DNA of 16,824 nucleotides from DATMQA01 sp035566895. GTDB taxonomy: Bacteria > Verrucomicrobiota > Verrucomicrobiia > Limisphaerales > UBA8199. Below the pieces are notes generated by a model. It was not told the origin of the DNA, ran no database searches, and saw nothing but the letters and a program-made list of their open reading frames with translations. The stretch is taken from positions 1-16,824 of the forward strand of contig DATMQA010000111.1 of NCBI GenBank assembly GCA_035566895.1, read 5' to 3'. This document shows, piece by piece, positions 6,685 to 13,252 of the stretch. Within the stretch, counting starts at the first letter, position 1, and each line of letters opens with the position of its first letter. The position numbers and the translations under genes were made by a program.

Positions 6685-8049
6685 TCATTCGTAACGGAGC
6701 GCGTCGATGGGGTCCAGTCGGGAAGCCTTCCAGGCTGGATAGTAGCCAAACACGATTCCGACGGTGGCGGCTACAGCAACGGCAGCGATGATAGCAGGCA
6801 CGGAAGGCAAGGTCGGCCAGTTCAGCAGGGCAGTGACGGCCAGGGATACGCCGCGCCCGACGAGAATTCCGACAATGCCACCAGCCAGGCAGAGAACGAC
6901 TGCTTCGACCAGGAACTGTCTCAGGATGTCGCGCGAACGAGCGCCTACGGCCATGCGTAATCCGATTTCCCGGGTGCGCTCGGTTACCGAGACAAGCATG
7001 ATGTTCATGATGCCGACTCCGCCCACGACCAGGGAGATGAGTGCGACGATCAAAAGCAGCGTGGTCATGACCCGGCTCGCCGAAGCAAGGGCTTCCGAGA
7101 TTTCCGTCAGGTCTCGAATTCTGAAGTCGTTCGGCGCGCCGGGCTGGATGTGGTGCCGGTCGCGGAGCAGGGCGGTGATCTGCCGGATGGCTAGCGGAAT
7201 GTTTTGGGGTGATGCAGCCGAAACCCAGACGTCATCCAGGTCGGCAAATCGCGTGAGCTGCGGCATGTTGGCCGCCTGAATCGCGGATTGCTGCGGGTAA
7301 AGCTGCGGTTGCTGGTTGGGATAAAGTTGACTGAGCGAATTGATTTGGCTGGGGGCGGAAACCGCCGGCGCCTGCGTGGCCTGCCGGGTGCCGGAAACGC
7401 GATACTTAATTGTGGTCCAGGGGGCGATGACGTAGTCGTCCTGGTCGCGGCCCATCATGCTGGCACCTTTCCGGCAAAGGACGCCGACGATCGTCAGGTG
7501 AATGTTGCGGACGCGAATTTCTTTACCGAGCGGCGGCTCGTCCCCGAAGAGTTGACGCAAGACGGTCTGGCCAATGAGGCAGACGCCGGCGGCGCTGCGG
7601 ACGTCGTCATAGGTAAAAGCCTGTCCCTGGGAAAGTTCCCACTTGCGGACCGTCAGGAAGTCAGGCGTGGTGCCCAGGACATTGTTCGGATGCCAATTGC
7701 GGTTACCATAGACGACCTGGGCCCAGCAGTCCACGCTGGGGGCGACGCATCGGACCGCGCTGCACTCCTGGCGGATTGCGTCGGCGTCTTCGGGTGTGAG
7801 CGTGACGCGCCCGCCGCCGCCCGAACTGACGCCACTCACCACGGACTCGTCGGGATCAAGCTGGATAACGTTGGCCCCGAGGCTGGCGATGGTCTGCTCG
7901 ACCGAGCTGGACGAACCTCGGCCGATCTCCATCATGGCAATGACCGCTGCGACGCCGATGATGATCCCGAGGATAGTCAGTACCGAGCGCATCACGTTCC
8001 GTCGCAACGCGTGGAATGCCATCCCAAGGGTTCCGCGAACGGTTCTCAT
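6685..8049 (-). CDS. MacB-type ABC transporter permease (FtsX-like), no ATPase domain
   Basis: This 454-residue membrane protein has the MacB permease layout. Its first transmembrane helix is about 20-40 ('RSVLTILGIIIGVAAVIAMM'), followed by a large periplasmic MacB_PCD domain (about 45-320) and three C-terminal helices near 328-352, 380-405 and 417-437. The FtsX-type signature 'SVTERTREIGLRMAVGARSRDI' spans 354-375, and it ends 'PAWKASRLDPIDALRYE'. A Gln/Pro/Tyr-rich insertion (about 235-265, 'LYPNQQPQLYP') lies in the periplasmic domain. MacB proteins use ATP to drive transport or mechanotransmission through a MacA adaptor and an outer membrane channel. In E. coli the ATPase is fused to the N-terminus; here it is absent, so a separate subunit is needed. 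The gene follows the adaptor gene by 6 bases, so they are one transcription unit. The exported substrate cannot be told. Confidence 0.9.
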   Translation of the reverse strand: MRTVRGTLGMAFHALRRNVMRSVLTILGIIIGVAAVIAMMEIGRGSSSSVEQTIASLGANVIQLDPDESVVSGVSSGGGGRVTLTPEDADAIRQECSAVRCVAPSVDCWAQVVYGNRNWHPNNVLGTTPDFLTVRKWELSQGQAFTYDDVRSAAGVCLIGQTVLRQLFGDEPPLGKEIRVRNIHLTIVGVLCRKGASMMGRDQDDYVIAPWTTIKYRVSGTRQATQAPAVSAPSQINSLSQLYPNQQPQLYPQQSAIQAANMPQLTRFADLDDVWVSAASPQNIPLAIRQITALLRDRHHIQPGAPNDFRIRDLTEISEALASASRVMTTLLLIVALISLVVGGVGIMNIMLVSVTERTREIGLRMAVGARSRDILRQFLVEAVVLCLAGGIVGILVGRGVSLAVTALLNWPTLPSVPAIIAAVAVAATVGIVFGYYPAWKASRLDPIDALRYE

Positions 8050-8055
8050 GGGGCT

Positions 8056-9396
8056 TCAACGCTTGCGGAATTGCGGCACAAACGGATTTTGGGTTCCGGT
8101 TTGTGCGGTTTCTACAATCTCCCCTGTGACGACTTCCTGGCCTTCTTTTAACAGGTCAGATACGACCGCTGTGTTCGCTCCGTCGGACGCGCCCGCCTTG
8201 ACCTCCAGTGGACGAACAAACTCGCCGTCTTTCAGCCAGACGGTGCCGACACGCGATTTGGGAGCCTTGTCCTGGTTCGCTGCTTTGGGGGCGGCGCCGG
8301 GCGCCTTGGGCTCCGGATCAGAAGGTTTCCATGCCCGGGCCTCGGGGATCACCTGCGCCAGCGAAGACGGTGTCCAGCGGAAGGCCGCATTGGGGACCAG
8401 AAGGGCATTGGTCTCGCCATGGACCACAAACCGAACGTTCGCCGTCAGGTACGGGAGGAGAAGGCTGTCGGGATTTTCGGTGTTAACTTCGACGGTGTAC
8501 ATGACGACGTTTTGCGTCATGGTCGCGTTGAGGCGAACCTTGCCGACGGTGCCGTCGAATTCCCTGCCGGGAAATGTGTCGCAGGTGAACGTGACGGGCG
8601 CGCCGGGAACGATACGGCCGACGTCGGCTTCATTGACGGCGACCCAGATTTGCATTTTCGTCAGGTCCTCGGCGATAAGGAAGAGGCTCGGCGCATTAAG
8701 ACTCGCCACGACGGTTTGTCCGATGTTGACGCGGCGATCGATGATGACGCCCTTGACCGGGGATTTGATGGTGCAAAAATCCAAATTGCGCTGGGCCTTT
8801 TCAAGCAGCGCCCGGGCCTGGACGGTCGTCGCGCCGGCCTGGGCGACGGTCGCATCGGCAACCGAGACGTTCGCTTTCGCAATTTCATAGTTTGCTTTAT
8901 AAGAATCGTAGTCGGCCGTCGCCAGGAGCTTGGAACGGCTCAACTCCTGGGCGCGATTCCAGTCGGCTTCTGTTTGGATAAGCCTGGCCTTCATTTGCTG
9001 CAGGTTGGCAGCGGCGCTCAGTTCGCCGGCCTTGTCCTGTTCGACTTGCGCTCGGGCGAGGGCGAGGTCGGCGGCATAAACAGAATCGTCGATGTTGGCC
9101 AGTACAGTGCCCTCCTCCACAATCGAGCCGTAATCGATGGTGTGGCCACTCTTGTCCTTGCCGAACGCCTTGATCAGGCCGGCGACTTGGGCGCCTACGT
9201 CCACGACCTCTACCGGTTCAATGGTCCCGGTCGCGCTGATGGTGGCCACCAGCTCGCCGTGTCTCACCACCGCCGTGTTGAACATGACCTTGTGCCCATT
9301 TCGCGCGTGCCAGGTCCAGCCGATCACGATGCCGCCAAAGGCGAGGCAGGCAAGGGCGATCAGTGGCTTTGTCAACAAGTGTTGCGCAACGCGCAT
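8056..9396 (-). CDS. MacA-type periplasmic adaptor (membrane fusion protein, HlyD family)
   Basis: This 446-residue adaptor should link the MacB-type permease to an outer membrane channel. A single N-terminal membrane segment (about 11-28) is followed by the first half of the lipoyl domain ('ISATGTIEPVEVVDVGAQVAG', 53-73). An alpha-helical hairpin spans about 105-200 ('ALARAQVEQDKAGELSAAAN' and 'VAQAGATTVQARALLEKAQ'). The second lipoyl half is 'TIKSPVKGVIIDRRVNIGQTV' (209-229), followed by a beta-barrel and a membrane-proximal domain. An Ala/Pro/Lys-rich linker (about 355-382) interrupts the C-terminal part before 'GTVWLKDGEFVRPLEVKAG'. The start at 9396 places a short charged region before the membrane helix; no SD is visible. 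The gene leads a two-gene unit with the permease 6 bases downstream. No ATPase or TolC-like gene is in the window. Confidence 0.9.
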   Translation of the reverse strand: MRVAQHLLTKPLIALACLAFGGIVIGWTWHARNGHKVMFNTAVVRHGELVATISATGTIEPVEVVDVGAQVAGLIKAFGKDKSGHTIDYGSIVEEGTVLANIDDSVYAADLALARAQVEQDKAGELSAAANLQQMKARLIQTEADWNRAQELSRSKLLATADYDSYKANYEIAKANVSVADATVAQAGATTVQARALLEKAQRNLDFCTIKSPVKGVIIDRRVNIGQTVVASLNAPSLFLIAEDLTKMQIWVAVNEADVGRIVPGAPVTFTCDTFPGREFDGTVGKVRLNATMTQNVVMYTVEVNTENPDSLLLPYLTANVRFVVHGETNALLVPNAAFRWTPSSLAQVIPEARAWKPSDPEPKAPGAAPKAANQDKAPKSRVGTVWLKDGEFVRPLEVKAGASDGANTAVVSDLLKEGQEVVTGEIVETAQTGTQNPFVPQFRKR

Positions 9397-9749
9397 ACGA
9401 AGACACTTAGCTGAAAGTATTATTCAACGCCATTCTGAATACGAACCATGGACGAATCAATCCGGTTTGAGGATGTGAATCTCGGCTGACTGCCTTCCGC
9501 GACAAGGCAAGGCAAGGCGAAAGATTTCAATTCGCGATTATCGGGAACCAAATCCATCCTCTGCACGTCGCATCTTAATGCAAACGAGGAAACAACGTCG
9601 GCTTTGACCTCCACACCACGCTGAACGGTTTGTGCTCCCGCGGGAACCTTTTCAATCTCCGCCCCTCTCATGGTTGGGGCAGCGTACTTTGCGCGTCGTA
9701 AAGAGCCGGATTGAATCCTGGCAGCGCAACCAACATTGAAAGGCATGAA
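9397..9749. other. 353-base divergent intergenic region
   Basis: This separates the minus-strand adaptor gene from the plus-strand cytochrome fusion and must hold promoters for both. A minus-strand frame (9845-9420) stays open across it, but the translation resembles no family, lacks an SD and overlaps the start of the cytochrome gene, so I do not call it. Visible elements are a tandem AAGGC run near 9502-9519, a weak stem GCCCC (9661-9665)/GGGGC (9676-9680), and no convincing -35/-10 pair. Confidence 0.4.
9738..9743 (+). promoter_or_regulatory. Ribosome binding site of the cytochrome fusion gene
   Basis: GAAAGG at 9738-9743 lies 6 bases before ATG 9750. It supports that start over the in-frame TTG at 9711, which has no SD and would add 13 residues unlike the DUF2007 opening. 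Confidence 0.6.
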
Positions 9750-11183
9750 ATGAACCGAATTCGGGTCGCACTTTTTAACGACCGTGCCGCCGCTGAGCCC
9801 ATCCGGCAGCATCTGCTGCGAGCCGGTATTCCGGCCGAACTCCACGACGAACTGGGTCTGGCCAGCCTGTGGTTCGTATCAAAATCTTCTGCCGGCGTGC
9901 GCGTCGAAGTGCCCGCCCGGCTATCTGAAATGGCGCGGCAGCTTTTGCTCGCCCGGGAGGCCGCCGAAGGCGCGTTACGCGCCGCCATTCGCTGTCCTGA
10001 ATGCGGGTCCTTGCGGGTGGATTACCCGCAGTTCACGCGAAAATCACTTTTCACTAATCTGGCCATCGGCCTCATTGCCAGACTTGGATTAGTAGAAAAG
10101 GACTATTACTGCGAGGATTGCCATTATGCGTGGCCAAAGCAGCACTCAAGGCCGCTGCGTGCGCGGGCGCACTTGGCGCCGAATTATTTCATCGAAGATT
10201 TCCCCCGAAACCCCGTCGAGGCGCACAAAACCCAGCTTTCAACATCGGAATGCCGGAAGACACCGCCTGCGAAGAGCGCCTCACCGGCGGCCAAGCCAGC
10301 GCGCTTCCACCTGCGCAAAATAGGGAGGAAGACTCTAGCCGTTCCTCTTGCCGGAGCGATGCTGCTGCTCGGAAGCAGCGCCGGGTTTGCCGGTTCCTCC
10401 AGTCCAGTGTCCACGGCCGACACCGTCGCGAAGACCAGCCTGAACAGTCCCACCGCAGCCGGTAACCACGGTTCAGCCCCGCCCGCATCGCCCACGTACC
10501 TCCGGGATGTATTGCCGATCCTCATGGGAAAGTGCGCCCGGTGCCACAGCGACCAAACCAGCGTGCTGCACAATTGGCTGGATTACCAAACCGCATTCGG
10601 TGACCGCTGGGAAATACAACGCCGGGTGTGGCATAGTTGGAAGGGCTCGTATTTCAAGCAGCCAATGCCCACCGGAAATAGTCCGGAATCCCAGGCGATG
10701 ACCGATGAGGAGCGAGCTCTAATCAGGGACTGGGTCGCAAAAGGTGCTCCCCGCGGTGTCGCACCGGCCTACAACGCTGTTCAATCCAAAGCTGAACGGA
10801 TCGAAATCGGCAGACGACTGTTCAGCACCATCTGCGCCGCCTGCCACCAGCCCACCGGGCGGGGAATCCCCTCCCGCTTCCCCCCGTTGGCGGGGTCGGA
10901 TTTCTTAAATGCTGACAAGCACAGGGCAATCAAAATTGTGGTCAATGGGCTGCAGGGCGAAGTGCTCGTCAATGGCCAGAGGTTCAACAATAGCATGCCG
11001 AAGTTTCCGCTCGGTGATCAGGATATCGCCAACGTCCTGACCTACGTTTACAGTTCGTTCGGAAACTCTGGAAAAGAAGTCACACCTCCTGAAGTGAGCG
11101 CCGTCCGCGTAGAGAAGGTCGAAACCGTCCCGAATCAACAGTACCGAACCGCAGCTTCTCAAGAAACCAGCCCATTCGAATAG
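9750..11183 (+). CDS. Fusion protein: DUF2007-like domain, zinc ribbon, hydrophobic segment, and two haem-c sites
   Basis: This 477-residue protein joins modules usually seen apart. Residues 1-75 ('MNRIRVALFNDRAAAEPIRQ', then 'AGIPAELHDE') resemble the DUF2007 putative signal-transducing domain. A four-cysteine zinc ribbon follows: C82-x2-C85 ('RCPECGSLRVDYPQF') and C121-x2-C124 ('YYCEDCHYAWP'), with a weakly hydrophobic stretch between. A Pro/Ala/Lys linker leads to a basic and hydrophobic segment (187-214, 'HLRKIGRKTLAVPLAGAMLL') that looks like an internal signal peptide or anchor. Two haem-c sites follow: CARCH (262-266), in a 'LPILMGKCARCHSD' setting like planctomycete/verrucomicrobial cytochromes, and CAACH (362-366), in a class I cytochrome c with 'FPPLAGSDFL' and a probable axial Met in 'NSMPKFP' (M416). 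The predicted topology is a cytoplasmic N-terminus and a periplasmic dihaem part, suggesting electron transfer. The partner is unknown; the porin and PQQ dehydrogenase nearby are candidates only. Confidence 0.85.
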   Translation: MNRIRVALFNDRAAAEPIRQHLLRAGIPAELHDELGLASLWFVSKSSAGVRVEVPARLSEMARQLLLAREAAEGALRAAIRCPECGSLRVDYPQFTRKSLFTNLAIGLIARLGLVEKDYYCEDCHYAWPKQHSRPLRARAHLAPNYFIEDFPRNPVEAHKTQLSTSECRKTPPAKSASPAAKPARFHLRKIGRKTLAVPLAGAMLLLGSSAGFAGSSSPVSTADTVAKTSLNSPTAAGNHGSAPPASPTYLRDVLPILMGKCARCHSDQTSVLHNWLDYQTAFGDRWEIQRRVWHSWKGSYFKQPMPTGNSPESQAMTDEERALIRDWVAKGAPRGVAPAYNAVQSKAERIEIGRRLFSTICAACHQPTGRGIPSRFPPLAGSDFLNADKHRAIKIVVNGLQGEVLVNGQRFNNSMPKFPLGDQDIANVLTYVYSSFGNSGKEVTPPEVSAVRVEKVETVPNQQYRTAASQETSPFE

Positions 11184-11323
11184 TAGGATCCAATCGGATT
11201 TCGATTCGAATTTACGATAGGAACCCCAGTGTGCTTGGTTTTTCTCAGCCGCTGCATAACCTGTCGCGAGACAAAATGGCCGTCGAAATCAAAGCCGCTC
11301 CTCCATCCGGAGGTCTTAAGATA
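11184..11323. other. Convergent intergenic region with a weak hairpin
   Basis: The cytochrome fusion and the porin gene converge on these 140 bases. A GC-rich stem, CCTCC (11300-11304)/GGAGG (11309-11313) with a 4-base loop, lies 10 bases past the porin stop on the minus strand, but no run of T follows. It may contribute to termination; it is too weak to call an intrinsic terminator. Confidence 0.25.
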
Positions 11324-12829
11324 CTAGAATTCCCAGTGGAGTCTGGCCCCGAAAACTGACACCGGCCCGCGATCGCGATTGAACGCCGGGTCGGTGATGA
11401 ATTGGTAATCGAATGCGCCGTGGACATTCTTACAGATTTGAAAGTCATAGTAGGTTTCCAGAACTTTTTCGCAGCCGTAGTTCAACGCGCCGTCGCCGTC
11501 GAGGATGTCCAAGCCGCCTGCCTGCAGGAATTTTTGGTTGTCGCGTGAAGCGCCGCTGACGATGCCGGCAAGGCCGAAGGTGTCGTTGGGGCGATGCCAC
11601 GCGGCACCTTTGACGCTCACGCCTAGTGACGCCGACCAATCAGCATCGGTGAACGTCCACGTCTCGTTATGACCGTCCGTCCAGCCCAGGCGCGAAAACA
11701 TGCCGACGTTCTTCGCCACTTCCTGTTCCCAGTTCAGCCCAAAGCCGTATTTGTAGCGGTAGGCGCGCGCCGCTGAGATGTCCGCTCCCACACCGTTAGC
11801 CTCCAGAATGGGAATTGCCGCCTGGTAGCTGGCAAAGTTAGCTTCGTCAAGCCAGGCCAGAAACCGAATCGCCCCCGGATGAGCGTTGATGCTGTAAAGG
11901 CGCTCAAATTCTGCCATCATTGCCCAGGCACGCAAAAACGGGCCATAGGCTCCGTCGTGGGGCCACTTGAGATACCGGTCGTCACCGGTGAAACCATTCT
12001 TGTCCCTCGGCATTTGGAAAAATCCGTAGCGCAAAGCCCATTTCGGCTGATTTAATTCCACGGCAAATCCGGTGGTGTATCCGACGGTATCCTGCCCGTA
12101 GTCCCACGTGAGGCTGCCCATCATCGCCCAATTCATAAACTGCGTGTGTGGGTCGTGCGCGTAGGTGTTGTTGTCGCAAATGTCCAGGGGGCTGAAACGG
12201 CCGATGGTGAAGGTCAGCCGCGAAATGTCCTGTTTGCCCGCCAGCGTGAGCTGGCCGTCGGGCACGTCCTCCTGTTCACCGCCTAAGGCGATGGTTTGAC
12301 GAATGAACAAGCGCGCAACCATAAAGTTGGGAGTCTCGGTGCCGGCTTTGTAGCCGTCGCCGTTGGGAAATCCCTCGATGCCCAGAGTTTTGCTCAGGCC
12401 GAAGCCCTGCCACATCAAGAAGTCCAGGTGCGCCTCGGCACCGCGCCACAACCGCGCGCCGGCAAACAAGTCCAGCGTAACGGTTTCCTGAACCTCGCCC
12501 TCGCTGTTCAGGCTGTTTGGCCCGGAGTAATTGGCTGGAAAACCGGGGTCCCCCTGCACAATAGCGGTGTTTTGAACGTGCCAGTTCCAATTCTGCTCTG
12601 GGGCCGGAGCCGGCACGCCTGTCGCGGTCTTTTTTCCGCTCGGCCCAGGCGGGTCGCCCGATAGGTCCGCGGGGGCTTGCGCGCTTGCCGCCAACGCGCC
12701 CCCAAGCGAAAAGGAAATCGCGACCAGAGCAGTTCTTGCCCGGACGCTCAGGCCGGTGCAGGCATGGCGTTTGTCACGCAGCCATCGGACTATGATCACA
12801 CACCAGAGCGCCAGCCTTTCAGTTCGCAT
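11324..12829 (-). CDS. OprB-family carbohydrate-selective porin
   Basis: This 501-residue outer membrane protein has a long basic lead and a signal peptide (hydrophobic 'TALVAISFSLGGALAASAQA', cut near 52). A Pro-rich linker and a predicted beta-barrel follow. Characteristic stretches are 'HVQNTAIVQGDPGFPANYSGPNSLN' (84-108), 'VTLDLFAGARLWRGAEAHLDF' (117-137), 'GRFSPLDICDNNTYAHDPHTQFMNW' (210-234) and 'DTVGYTTGFAVELNQPKWALRYGFFQMP' (247-274), all typical of OprB-type porins. The protein ends in Phe, as most Omp85-assembled barrels do. OprB porins let sugars diffuse across the outer membrane. ATG 12829 has a weak AAGAG upstream; about 32 residues precede the hydrophobic core, unusually many, so a start closer to the core (e.g. 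at V29) is possible. It is divergent from HAF-2 across 423 bases and convergent with the cytochrome fusion. The substrate is not known. Confidence 0.88.
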   Translation of the reverse strand: MRTERLALWCVIIVRWLRDKRHACTGLSVRARTALVAISFSLGGALAASAQAPADLSGDPPGPSGKKTATGVPAPAPEQNWNWHVQNTAIVQGDPGFPANYSGPNSLNSEGEVQETVTLDLFAGARLWRGAEAHLDFLMWQGFGLSKTLGIEGFPNGDGYKAGTETPNFMVARLFIRQTIALGGEQEDVPDGQLTLAGKQDISRLTFTIGRFSPLDICDNNTYAHDPHTQFMNWAMMGSLTWDYGQDTVGYTTGFAVELNQPKWALRYGFFQMPRDKNGFTGDDRYLKWPHDGAYGPFLRAWAMMAEFERLYSINAHPGAIRFLAWLDEANFASYQAAIPILEANGVGADISAARAYRYKYGFGLNWEQEVAKNVGMFSRLGWTDGHNETWTFTDADWSASLGVSVKGAAWHRPNDTFGLAGIVSGASRDNQKFLQAGGLDILDGDGALNYGCEKVLETYYDFQICKNVHGAFDYQFITDPAFNRDRGPVSVFGARLHWEF

Positions 12830-12862
12830 TATTTGCTCTTAAGAAAGCAAGGGATGTGTATA

Positions 12863-12890
12863 TTGTCAAAGAGAATGTTTTAACTACAAT
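12863..12890 (+). promoter_or_regulatory. Candidate sigma70-type promoter in AT-rich divergent region
   Basis: TTGTCA at 12863-12868 and TACAAT at 12885-12890, each one mismatch from consensus, are separated by 16 bases on the plus strand. It could drive HAF-2 (with a leader of about 350 bases) or the small frame at 12947. On the minus strand the same AT-rich stretch contains TTGACA (12864-12869), a perfect -35 hexamer facing the porin gene, though the matching -10 is poor. The region probably carries overlapping divergent promoters. Confidence 0.4.
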
Positions 12891-12946
12891 ACACTTGTTT
12901 ATCATACAAACTCTGTGGGCAAACCGAAGGCCGGACTGCCCTCATC

Positions 12947-13132
12947 GTGAGAATGGAGGTCAGCAGCCTTTTGCTGGCGCCACTGGTGGACCCGCTGTTC
13001 TTCACCATCGAGAAGGCCCCGCCTCATCGCGTCCTGCAGTATGTCGGGCGCACGACGCCCAAAATCCAGTCGCGAGGCAAATGGAAAGACCTGGATGCGG
13101 TGACGGTAATTGATTGGGAAACAGCGCGCTGA
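12947..13132 (+). CDS. Possible small hypothetical protein (61 residues)
   Basis: An open frame from GTG 12947 (or ATG 12953) encodes about 60 residues: a hydrophobic start ('SSLLLAPLVDPLFFTIEKA') followed by a basic, protein-like tail ('VLQYVGRTTPKIQSRGKWKD'). It sits 57 bases after the candidate promoter and has no convincing SD. I recognise no family. It may be a real short gene, a decayed fragment of a longer one, or chance in GC-rich DNA. Confidence 0.22.
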   Translation: MRMEVSSLLLAPLVDPLFFTIEKAPPHRVLQYVGRTTPKIQSRGKWKDLDAVTVIDWETAR

Positions 13133-13252
13133 TAGTTACTTCAGGAAGCACCTGAGGGGGAAAGTTGCATTTAGCGGGAACCAATCTTCCCTTCGATCAT
13201 CTTAAATGGGTGAGCGGGCGTATCTGAAAGCAACAAAGAACGATAAACCAAT

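Larger units (their letters stand above)
12830..13252. other. 423-base divergent intergenic region with an AT-rich core
   Basis: The stretch between the porin and HAF-2 starts is markedly AT-rich at 12830-12915, unlike the GC-rich genes around it, and then returns to high GC. It holds the candidate promoter at 12863-12890 and one possible small open frame (12947-13132). Nothing recognisable is seen in 13136-13252, and there is no clear SD before HAF-2. Confidence 0.5.

Noticed and set aside
7288..9414. Long plus-strand open frames opposite the MacA/MacB genes (7288-8151 and 8419-9414)
   Set aside because: Antisense shadows caused by high GC; the minus-strand proteins have clear domains.
9420..9845. 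Minus-strand open frame of 141 residues between the adaptor and cytochrome genes
   Set aside because: No SD, no family resemblance, and it overlaps the well-supported start of the cytochrome fusion.
11300..11313. Hairpin after the porin stop as an intrinsic terminator
   Set aside because: Only 5 base pairs and no following T run on the minus strand.
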